Shown in pieces: positions 46,450 through 55,942 of a stretch of 64,000 bases of DNA. Source of the stretch: Parietaria judaica. Its lineage: Eukaryota; Streptophyta; Magnoliopsida; Rosales; Urticaceae. The position numbers and the translations under genes are program-made. How positions within the stretch are numbered: the stretch's first letter is position 1; each line of letters begins with the position of its first letter. The notes beneath the pieces are model-generated. The model was not told where the DNA came from, did not search any database, and saw only the letters and a program-made list of their open reading frames with translations. The stretch lies in contig OX940872.1 in the NCBI GenBank assembly GCA_954871525.1, forward strand, positions 7,649,180 through 7,713,179, written 5' to 3'.

Positions 46450-46541
46450 CTGCAAATTTCGGTCGAATGGTTGAGAAAATTACAATACTAGCAGCAGAAG
46501 ATTTTTGCATTTAACTCATATTGTAAGTATTATAATATTAA

Positions 46542-47498
46542 GGGTCAACTGCGGCTAAAATACCAAATGTTTCAAATTTTTTAATTATGTACCCAAAGTT
46601 TTTTTTTGGTGGCTATAATACCCAAAGTTTATTCCGTTAGCGCCAAACGAACCCGCCGTTAAATCTCCGTTATTTTGCCCGCGGCTAAAATACCCAATTT
46701 TTTATTTTTTTTAATTATGTACCCAAAGTTTTTTTTGGTGGCTATAATACCCAAAGTTTATTCTGTTAACGCCAAACGTACCCACCGTTAAATGTCCGTT
46801 ATTTTGCCCGCGTGGCACATTTTTTTTAATAGGGTTTAGGGTTTAATATAAAATTTATAATCTTGTTTATAAATATTTATAAAAATAAAATTTATATACA
46901 CATTTTATAGATTATGTAATTTATCAATGTAATATATAATATATCTAGCATAATATTATTTTATATTTTATAATTTTATTTCAATATATTAATTATGAAT
47001 ATATACATGGAATGTTATTTATTATATTTTTTAACATGTTTTATTATATAGTTATAATTGAATTTTACATGTTACATTTTATAAATTATATAATTTATAA
47101 ATGTTAAATATAAATTATCTACTTCAAGGTTTTAAATACCGCTTGCCGATGTCGTTTTGCACTTTTCATTTTACGGATATATCGCTTGTCGATTGGTATC
47201 TCATAGGTAAATCGATGGATATGCCGGTGGGTATGTTTGGCGTTAACGGAATAAACTTTGTGTATTACAGCCACCAAAAAAAAACTTTGGTACATAATTA
47301 AAAAAAATGAAAACATTGAGTATTTTAGCCGCAGTTTACCCTTATAATATATGCCACGCGGGCGAAATAACAGAGATTTAACGGTGGGTACATTTAGCGT
47401 TAACATAATAAACTTTGGGTATTATAGCCACCAAAAAAAACTTAAGGTATATAATTAAAAATAAATGAAACATTGGATATTTTAGCCGCAATTTACCC
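46542..47498. mobile_element. Non-autonomous MULE with duplicated terminal repeats and a captured hAT fragment
   Basis: Outer ends are GGGTCAACTGCGGCTAAAAT and, reverse-complemented, GGGTAAATTGCGGCTAAAAT. Flanks TAATATTAA (46533-46541) and GAATATTAA (47499-47507) match at 8 of 9. Each terminal region is tandemly duplicated (about 130-150 bp units, with a second internal end at about 47341). The interior at 47125-47226 copies 102 bp of hAT element A with one mismatch by eye. Confidence 0.75.
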
Positions 47499-47507
47499 GA
47501 ATATTAA

Positions 47508-48542
47508 TGGAAAACTTTGAATAAATAACCATATCAACAAAATTAGGACCAAAATACCCTCAAACTGCCAGTGTTTGAGAAAATGTCCGTAATGAAATTC
47601 GGAAAAAGAATAAGTAGGCATATAACTATGATGAAAGATGTTATGCTAGTGTCAATTTCGAATTACTAAAAAGTACAGGAATACAAACATTTTATGATCG
47701 ATAAAGTGTTAATAACAAAAAATAGAAGCTACAAAACGGAGCAAGCCAAGCAATTGGATTCGGGTCTTAACATATAATATAAGAGTAAATGGCAGAAATG
47801 CCCCTGAACTTCATTCATTGGTTCTTTTCGCCCCTGATCATAGATATGTAAGGTAAACGGTGCAAAGTGCACCAACGAGCAACCTTTGGGGGCATTTGTG
47901 TGCTGGTAAAGCCGTCCAATTTTATTGTTGTTGGTACGTACGCTACGCGACATTCCAGAATCTGAACCGAAATAGTGGGATATAAATCTGGATTACAATA
48001 GGAAAAAGTGTTTGATATACCGGTTTTAAGTAATCATTGATCCATTACCGCAAATGCGATATTCGATTATATATTGGGAAGAATGCGATACCTCAATGTT
48101 GCTTTGGATTTGTACGAGCATATAGACTAGGGAAATAGTATTGTGTTACTGTTCTTCCGGAATTCCGAGGCCGAAGGCGCTCCATTCGCGGTAAGATCTC
48201 CGATTGTGAAGTGCTGCCACGGGCTATTTGGATCACTCGTACAATTCTAGTTTTAAGTCCAAAACGACTCGTCGTTTTTCCTTTCTTTGTCGTTTTGATA
48301 TTGGGCTTCATAATTTCTACACATACCAAACAACTACAAGATATATTTATCAGTTATACCCAAAACAATCCGAGAGTATGAAATAGCCAGGTCAAAAAAA
48401 TCCCACATGGATTAATGCCACGCTTGATTTTCACCGCCGTTGTACAAATGTCCTCGCTGATTCAGGTGAGAGCTAGACTCTTGTTTTCCCTCGCTGATTC
48501 CACCTTCGCGACACCCGTCCATCATTAACGCTCAATTTGTAC
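47508..48542. other. Intergenic, no gene supported
   Basis: A short ORF on the minus strand at 48093-48329 is not recognisable. CAGGGCCGGCCC at 48544-48555, followed by a GGGC-rich segment, resembles one end of a hAT-type element, but no partner end was found. Confidence 0.4.
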
Positions 48543-48602
48543 AGCCAGGGCCGGCCCAATCTATGGGCGAGTTGGGTGGTCGCCCAAGGCCCCTTTAAGA
48601 GT

Positions 48603-50050
48603 AGTCTATTAATGTGTTGTATAAGTTTTGCTATATCGTATAATTCCTGCAATACTATAATTGCTCCTGTAATATTGTATTGTAGTCTCTCAATAAAAGT
48701 CTCATATTAATGAGACCGGGCTCCACATCTTCCGGAATTTCAGGGACATGAATTTACTCCTGTATAACCAATTGTATAGGCTTCAAGGATCATCTACTGC
48801 ATTGGAAAATGTAGAGGCCGCTGCAGCGAGGATTCGTTGCCTCGAAGCTGGCCCACGGGCATCGGCACCGGAGGAAGAGTTTTCCGATTCGGAGGATGAA
48901 TTTTCAGATTTCGACTTTGAACTAGTCTACTATTGAAATAGCGCGGGCGCTTTGGCAGTCATTAGATTGGACAGATGTTGATGGAGTACTAATTGTATAA
49001 GTTTAGCTATATCGTATAGCTCCTGCAATATTATAATTACTCCTGTTATATTGTATTGTAGTCTCTCAAGAAAAGTCTCATATTAATGAGACCGGGCTCC
49101 AGATCTTCCGGAAATTCAGGGACATGAATTTACTCTTGTACAACCAATTGTACGGGCTTCAAGGATCATCTACTGCGTTGGCAAATGTAGAGGCTGCTGC
49201 AGCGAGGATTCGTGGCCTCGAAGCCGGCCCACATGCATTTTCAGATTCGGAGGAAGAATTTTTAGATTTCGACTTTGAACTAGTCTACTATTGAAATAGC
49301 TCGGGCGCTTTGGTAGTCGTTAGATTGGACAGATGTTGATGGAGTACAAATTGTATAAGTTTTGCTATATCGTATAGCTCCTGCAATACTATAACAGCTC
49401 TTGTAATATTGTATTGTAGTCTCTCAAGAAAAGTCTCATATTAATGAGACCGGGCTCCACATCTTCCGGAAATTCAGGGACATGAATTTACTCATGTACA
49501 ACCAATTGTACGGGTTTCAAGGATCATCTAATGCGTTGGAAAATGTAGAGGCCGCTACAACGAGGATTCGTGGCCTCGAAGCCGGCCCACAGGCACCGGA
49601 GGAAGAGTTTTCAGATTTCGCCTTTGAACTTGTCTACTATTGAAATAGCTCGGGCGCTTTGGCAGTCGTTAGATTGGACAGATGCTGATGGAGTACTAGT
49701 TGTATAAGTTTTGCTATATCGTATAGCTCCTGCAATACTATAATTGCTCTTGTAATATTTTATTGTAGTCTCTCAAGAAAAGTCTCATATTAATGAGACC
49801 GGGCTCCACATCTTCGGGAAATTCAGGGACATGAATTTACTCCTGTACAACCAATTGTAAAAGCGTCGGCAAATGTAGAGGCCGCTACAGCGAGGATTCG
49901 TGGCCTCGAAGCCGGCCCACGGGCACCGGAGGAAGAGTTTTCAGATTCGGAGGAAGAATTTTCAGATTTCGACTTTGAACTAGTCTACTATTGAAATAGC
50001 TCGGGCGCTTTGGCAGTTCTTAGGTTGGACAGATGTTGATGGAGTACTAG
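48603..50050 (+). repeat. Four-unit tandem array, about 350-376 bp per unit, each with a short ORF
   Basis: Units share TGTATAAGTTTTGCTATATC, GTAGTCTCTCAAGAAAAGTC, TTAATGAGACCGGGCTCCAC and ATTGGACAGATGTTGATGGA in order. The equivalent ATG codons are at 48748, 49124, 49482 and 49831, so spacings are 376, 358 and 349 bp. Each ATG opens MNLLLYNQLYRLQGSSTALE-like sequence ending in an acidic tail and LVYY stop. Units 1-3 are open; unit 4 has an early TAA after NQL and a short deletion. Length differences in the acidic tail are multiples of three in all four. Function unknown. Confidence 0.85.
48748..48936 (+). CDS. Short acidic hypothetical ORF, unit 1 of the tandem array
   Basis: The 62-codon frame has an amphipathic start (MNLLLYNQLYRLQG), an Ala/Glu-rich helix-like middle (ENVEAAAARIRCLEAG) and an acidic end (EEEFSDSEDEFSDFDFE). 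A sequence resembling a 3' splice site (TTCCGGAATTTCAG) lies just before GGACATG, so it may once have been an exon. No family recognised. Equivalent frames are at about 49124-49294 and 49482-49640. Confidence 0.3.
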   Translation: MNLLLYNQLYRLQGSSTALENVEAAAARIRCLEAGPRASAPEEEFSDSEDEFSDFDFELVYY

Positions 50051-51397
50051 TTATAAGAAATAGTACTTTTGTCGTTATTATCCCTTAATTGGAAAATGAC
50101 ACTGAAGCTCTAGGCTTATGAAATATTGATATTTAGCTGTTTTTTCTTTGTTTGTTGTCGGGGTATTATGGGTATTATGCTATTACGATGATTTTTTTCG
50201 TTTTAACATTATAAGTGTAAACGACAATGTTTTTCTCAAATCATTCCAATCACGAGGAATAATATAAACGGCAATATTTTTCTGTCATTCAAATCACAAG
50301 GAATAGAAGAAACGACAATGTTTTTTCTCAATCATTCCAATCACGAGGAATAAAATCGAATTGCAAACGACAATTAATATCGTCGGGACCAAATAATTTT
50401 GTTATATTATCAGGGTTATTAATTTATTGGGTATAATTAGGGTACAAAAATGTTTTTCTCTATCAAAGTTATTGCTTAATCGAGTATTAATTTAACAAAA
50501 TTCAACGGTATAAAAGGCTTTTTTTGTAAATTGACGGTCCAATGGCCAAATCCGTGGAGCCCCTTCAACTTTCATTTTTTGACGCCCGACCTCCTTCGAC
50601 TTTGTTAATCGATGTTAGACCCCTCCAACTTTGATTTTTTGGCGGCTAAACCCTCTCAACTTTCAGTCATTAGCAAATAATACTTGTAATGTATCCAACG
50701 TATTAAAATGTAAATATGTAATATATGTTTTAGATGAAATGAGTTTGAAGCATAAAAGGAATTACTCAACAGATAAAACAAGATACAACAAACGAGATTC
50801 AGTACCGTATTTACAGAAATCAAATAGTAATAAATCAAAATACAAAGCCCCGGCCTGGCCCGGAAAATTACACGAAAAAAGCGTCAAATTTATTATCACA
50901 CGTGTATAAGAAAATGGTTTTAAATTTACAACGCGACGGGATCCATGTCGAGAGATTCTGTTAGTTACGTGGCTCGGATCGATAACGATACCGCGAGGCG
51001 CTTCTCTTCGGCCCAATGAAGGTCTTCATGTAAGTGTCGCCGCGGATGCAATCGGCTCAGCGCCAGGTGGCACCGGAAACTCTTCTGATTGGCTGGAGAT
51101 ACATAGAGAACCTGACGTCTTTCTCCTAGTAAACACCATGATTCCTCTCAGATTTTCCGCGGATTCCGATTCCGGGATCCCCACAAACCTCACTCCAACG
51201 GGAATCTGCATTTTTGTCAAGAACGAATAGAGGAAATCAGAGAGAAAAAAAAATGGAACATTGCTAGAACTAGAAGTAGAGGAAATCAGAGAGAATTTTT
51301 TTTTTTTAACATTGCTAGAACTAGAAGTAACTTATACCGTTGTATATTCCGGTAATTCGAGTTCACTAAACATAATTAAGAGTTAGGTAAACTTACC
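50051..51397. other. Intergenic with short tandem repeats
   Basis: About 50219-50353 holds three imperfect copies of a unit of about 60 bp (AACGACAATGTTTTTCTCAA, ATTCCAATCACGAGGAATAA). About 50560-50665 holds four imperfect copies of a unit of about 32 bp (CCCCTTCAACTTTCATTTTT). A segment AACATTGCTAGAACTAGAAG repeats at 51258 and 51309. GAGGAAATCAGAGAGAA also repeats nearby. No gene supported. Confidence 0.5.
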
Positions 51398-51598
51398 TTG
51401 AAATAATGTGTCGAAAGTGATCGGCCAGCCGAATCCGCTGAACACAGCCATGATCGCGCCAGGGATTCTGGGGAAGTCGCACCCCTTGTGATACTCCGGG
51501 GTGGACGTCAATGCCGGCGAAAGGAAACAGCGCATCAGTTCGTCAAAGCTGGCGTCAGCGTCGCGGCGGTGAATTTTATGTCCGAGATGGTGCATCAC
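51398..51598 (-). pseudogene. Exon-like minus-strand ORF of unknown family
   Basis: The minus strand encodes FDELMRCFLSPALTSTPEYH, then CDFPRIPGAIMAVFSGFGWP and TFDTLFQ. It is followed at once by a strong donor context CAAG|GTAAGT. It overlaps the start region of the PPR relic on the other strand. I do not recognise the family and see no neighbouring exon, so it may be a relic or chance. Confidence 0.25.
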
Positions 51599-51599
51599 C

Positions 51600-52893
51600 A
51601 GTTTCCATTGTCAGACTGGCTTGGAATCCTCAGCTCCGGAAAAACGTCCATGGTCGATGCCGGAAGGATATCGAGCATCAGGTCGTCCCACGTGAAGCAC
51701 ATCAACAGAGACAACTTCTCCAGTATCCAATCAAGGGCGTCCTCTGAGGCATCGGCACGGTCGAGCTCCAATGGCGCGAAGAGCAAAAGCGATGAAGTCA
51801 ATTCTAATAAGGCCAGTCCCCAAACGAAGAAGGGAGACTCGTTTGTGGCGCAAATTACGCGGGTGGACAAACGGGCTGTACCGCAGAGGACGAGAGCTCC
51901 CACATACGGCTTCAAACCCGATTTTAGCTCTACCAATGGAGTGACTCAGGCTTCAGAATCCCGTCTTTTGGGGCACGCTAGTTACAGTAAACGTATTGTC
52001 CGACCGCCAAGAGATATGAAGTTCCAGCCGGCAACAAAATTCCAGCCAACGCAAGAAACTCCGCTAACAACAAGAACGTCGTCGAAAAGGTTTCACGAAT
52101 TTTACAAGGCCAAAAGTGGGGGTGAGCAGCTGAAGAGGCACTCACTAATCTCACCTTTTCCATGGATGCGTACCAAGCGAACCAGACCCTGAAGTAGATT
52201 CAGGATCACAGCGTGGCGCTCGGATTCTTCCACTGGCTTCCGACCCAATGACCACACCTACACCACGACGGTTGGAATCCTTGGTCGGGCTCGGCATTTC
52301 GGAGCCATTTATGCGCTGCTCCGGGAGATGAGTGACGATGGTTGTCGCGCGAGCGTCGTCACGTACAACCGCTTGATCCATAGCTATGGTCGTCGTGTTT
52401 GAGAAAATGCAAGTCTCAGGATGCGTCACATACTGCACGCTCATCGACGACTCGGCACTCGCTCTCTATGACTGGATGCAGCACGCTGGGATGTCCCCCG
52501 ACACGTTCATGTACAACGTGATAATCAACTGCCTCGGGAAGGCCGGACACCTGGCGGCGGCACACGACCTGTTCCACAAGAGGGTCGGCGAGGGCTGCGT
52601 GCCGAGCCTCATTACGTACAATATCATGCTGGCCTTGCAGGCCAAGTCGCGGAAATACGAGATAGCGCTGGACCTCTACCGCGAGATGCAGAATGCCGGG
52701 TTTTATCCCGACAAAGTGACGTATAGTATAGTCATGGAGGTTCTTGGGCGTTGCGGCCACCTCGAAGAAGCCGAGTCATTTTTTCCGAGATGCAGCGCGA
52801 GAACTGGGTCCCCTATGAGCCGGTTTGCGGGCTCTTGGTCGACCTGTGGGGCAAGTCCGGCAGCATCGACGAGGCTCGCGAGTGGTACCAGGT
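51600..52893 (+). pseudogene. PPR protein pseudogene (At1g18900/At1g74750-like), 3' truncated
   Basis: The 5' part (to about 52140) is a Ser/Lys-rich leader ending KRFHEFYKAKSGG, like the pre-repeat region of this P-class PPR family. Then MDAYQANQTLK meets a TAG at 52195-52197 before IQDHSVALGFFHWL. Pieces of repeats follow in shifting frames: DGCRASVVTYNRLIHSYGR, VTYCTLID, AGMSPDTFMYNVIINCLGKA, PSLITYNIMLALQAKSRKYE, DKVTYSIVMEVLGRCGHLEE. After a frameshift near 52780 comes MQRENWVPYEPVCGLLVDLW. Similarity stops at EWYQ near 52893, so the last repeats and C-terminal region are missing. There are a nonsense codon, several shifts, an internal deletion near 52400 and truncation; no function is expected. 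Confidence 0.82.
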
Positions 52894-53377
52894 AATTAAC
52901 AAGGTCAAATATTTATTATTAGTAGGTCATTTTATATATTGTAATTAGTTTATCAATTAGGAGTGAGACTTGTGTACCGGTAAATGAAAAAAAAAAACGA
53001 AATTTTGAGGAGAAAAAGAGAGAACTAGTGTGGTACTTTTTACGAAGATTGGTTATTAGTCCACAAGCGATAAATACCGGAATACTGCTCGCGGTTTTAC
53101 TCCAAAAATGCATAATTAATTACCTTCTGAACTCTTCTTTTTTGCTTCTACACCAGGCGATGCTCGAGAGATCATAGAGTCTATTTAGAGAGATGATGTT
53201 TTATCTTATTCCTTATACCATTTTGGCTCTTTATGCTTTGAAATTGGTCACATAAAAGTGTGAAGATTGTATGTAATGTAAGTAAGTATACAAGATGTTT
53301 CTATCAGTAGTACTAGTCATCAACTTTAGTAAATGATCCTATAGTGTGGTTAGATTTTATGAGTATTTTTGTTTTTT

Positions 53378-54782
53378 GAGAAATTGCACCAAATAGCTAA
53401 ATTGAAACTTTGATTTTGCAAAATAGCCAAACTTTGGTTAATTTTGTAAACTAGCCAATTAACATGAGGTGTCACATTTAATTCAAATTTTAATACTAAA
53501 ATACCCTTTAATTAATCAATTTCGTTTATTATTTTCGTAATTAATTAAATTGGTAATTATCATTATCCCACAAATCATGGTATGATTAATTGTGCACAAA
53601 TTTTGGAATTTAATTACAAATTTTGAATCATCTCTCTCTCTCTCTCTCTCTCTCAAGAATCCCTCGATCGAATCTCAACCAGAATTTAGGGTTTCGATTC
53701 TTGATCTTCCCCTCACGATTCCAACAATGGCGACGCGACTAGGGGGCTACGGAACCCAACCGGCGGGGAAGAGCCCGGCGTCGCCGTCGATGATGGAGGA
53801 GGATCTCTCCTTCGTCGCGCGCGCTCGGCGCACCGCGGAGGCGGCGATCGCCACGCAACGGCCATGGCGGGAGGTCCTGAACCTGTCCTCCTTCTCTCGC
53901 CCCGAGAGCTACGCCGTGGCCATGGATCGCGTGCGGTGGAACCTCGGCTACTTCCGAGTGAACTACGCCATGGCCGTGCTCATCATCGTCTTCCTCAGCC
54001 TCCTATGGCACCCGCTCTCCATGATCGTCTTCCTCGCCGTCTTCGTCGCTTGGTTCTTCCTCTACTTCTTCCGCGACAGCCCCGTGGCGGTGCTGGGGCG
54101 CGTCGTCGACGACCGGGCCGTGCTCGCCACGCTCAGCTTCGCGACGATCCTGGCTCTGGTCTTCACCGACGTGGGGATCAACGTGCTGGCGACGTTGTTA
54201 ATTTACGTTAATTCGTTGTTAATTTACGAATTAACGTAAATTTGTTGTTAATTCATTGTAAATTAGTTGTTAATTTACGTAAATTAATGTAAATTCGTTG
54301 TTAATTCATTGTAAATTCGTTGTTAATTTACGTTAATTCGATGTTAATTTATTATGATTCGTTGTTGATTTACGTTAATTCGCGTCTTTAATTTGTTTAT
54401 ATTTTTTGAAAAAAAAATAAATCCGAAAATTATATAAATTTTTTTAATTTAAAATTCGAATTATATAAAAAAAATGTTTGGTTTTGGTTGTTACCATATT
54501 TATAGCTATTTCAATTAATAGCAATATTTTTAAATAATGAAAATAAATAAATTTTTAATTAATATAATTATTCATAATTAATATCATTGATTTTTTCAGA
54601 TTAATAACCCACAAATTACGTGGTTAATTTGTATTTATTTTTAATTTCGTTTTTAATTATTAAGGGTAATAATGTAATTAGAAATTCACTTAAATGGTTA
54701 ATTGGCTAGTTTACAAAATTAACCAAAGTTTGGCTATTTTGCTAAACCCACTTTCAAGATTGGCTATTACCCTTAAGAACCC
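53378..54782. mobile_element. Pack-MULE carrying a truncated PRA1 gene
   Basis: Perfect 9-bp flanks TTGTTTTTT are at 53369-53377 and 54783-54791. Terminal inverted repeats of about 100 bp include CAAAATAGCCAAACTTTGGT and GTAAACTAGCCAATTAAC on the left, with exact complements at 54690-54750. The extreme ends are less alike. No transposase. The interior has a PRA1 coding segment on the plus strand and, after it, an AT-rich minisatellite (54196-54380, TTGTTAATTTACGTTAATTC units). Confidence 0.85.
53727..54239 (+). pseudogene. PRA1 family protein, C-terminally truncated, captured in a Pack-MULE
   Basis: The ATG at 53727 (MATRLGGYG) opens an intact PRA1 domain: TQRPWREVLNLSSFSRPESY, RVRWNLGYFRVNYA, two hydrophobic hairpins with a WFFLYFFRDSPVAVLGRVVD spacer, and ATLSFATILALVFTDVG. 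PRA1 proteins act in Rab-dependent ER-Golgi trafficking (family knowledge). Homology ends near 54200, where low-complexity repeat DNA takes over; the frame stops at 54237. The usual acidic C-terminal tail is missing. GC-rich coding sequence contrasts sharply with AT-rich flanks. A short truncated protein could still be made. Confidence 0.85.
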
Positions 54783-54791
54783 TTGTTTTTT

Positions 54792-55730
54792 TATCTTTAT
54801 AGAGACGTTATCGTTCATTTGATGAGAAAGCGTATGGGTAGAATAAACGATGATGTTAAATAATATGCCGATCTTACGGGTAGAAACCGTTATGAGAATG
54901 GAGTGGTCAATACTCAAATACGATTTTAGGTACTTTTTCCACTACTTTTAAACTTTAGGTAAACGTGAGATTCTATGACCAAACTTTAGGTACTTTTGCC
55001 ATCATTAACCCTATTTTAAAACATAATTGTTACGAGTAAAAAAAAAAGGAGTGTGAGATGCAAACAATAAGCCATCATTAACCCTATTTCGAAGTGATTT
55101 TTTGCATTCCTCAAATCTAACGTCTTGAGATTCGATTTGATAGGTCAGTTTCCCATATCGGACGCTCGAGGCGAGAGTTATGGACGTCAGAAGATTGGTC
55201 GCCGAAGATGATGGCTTCGTCGACGACTCCCGACGCTCATCGCGCGACAGCTCATATCTCCGTCATACCTCCCTAGGCCATACCTCCCTTTTTAGGCCAT
55301 ACCTCACTGATGAGGGTAGGTACCATGCTTGTAATTCCCATATATGCATCCATTTTGGAGGAGGATTTTGGGAAAAAAAGGGAGACAGATTTTGAGAGGA
55401 GAAAAAGAGTACATTTTGTAAGAGAGAAGAGATAAATGCTTGTAACCAAAAGAGAATCAAGAAGAAAAATACACACGTCTTTACATCGTCATTTCTTTGA
55501 GTGTTCTTAGCTAGGAAATGGAATAAATCGGGCTCTTTACTTTAAGAACAAGAGTAATTTTATGATTGTTGGAGGTACGAAACGCCCCCAACAATTATAT
55601 TGGCAAAGAGAATGATTTTTATATCATAAATGTAATGTTGAATTGTGGATTATGATCACAACAATACCAACAAATAAAAAATATTATTTTCTTCACGAAG
55701 ACAAGCCCAAAACCGTGTCTTTGATTTCAG
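54792..55730. other. Intergenic; MULE-end-like motif and possible old LTR sequence
   Basis: GCCATCATTAACCCTATTT occurs at 54998-55016 and again at 55071-55089; its complement AGGGTTAATGATGGCAAAAG resembles MULE ends here. From 55155 to about 55560 the sequence (GGACGCTCGAGGCGAGAGTT ... GTCATTTCTTTGAGTGTTCT) looks like a solo-LTR tail, but I found no second copy. An ORF at 55180-55395 is unsupported. Confidence 0.35.
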
Positions 55731-55746
55731 TGGTCAACTTTGACCA
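55731..55746. promoter_or_regulatory. Palindromic W-box pair upstream of paralog C
   Basis: TGGTCAACTTTGACCA is a perfect inverted repeat of TTGACCA with a 2-nt spacer, about 200 bp before the ATG. The right half is conserved upstream of paralog A. W-boxes bind WRKY factors; regulation is inferred only. Confidence 0.45.
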
Positions 55747-55779
55747 GAATTAATCATTCATATTATACTGCAGAACATG

Positions 55780-55817
<38 letters not shown>

Positions 55818-55942
55818 TTTACTTAAATGATAATTCAATATGTGTATATAAGAACATTAACAAGAACATACAAAATATATATTTTGGTTTAGCTAGTTAC
55901 TCGGAACTAATTAGAAAAAAAGTAATTTGGAGATAACAAACC

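Noticed and set aside
47342..47350. Right end of the 46542 MULE at the inner GCCGCAGTTTACCC (47341)
   Set aside because: The inner flank does not match the left 9-bp flank in register, whereas the outer end at 47498 matches 8 of 9.
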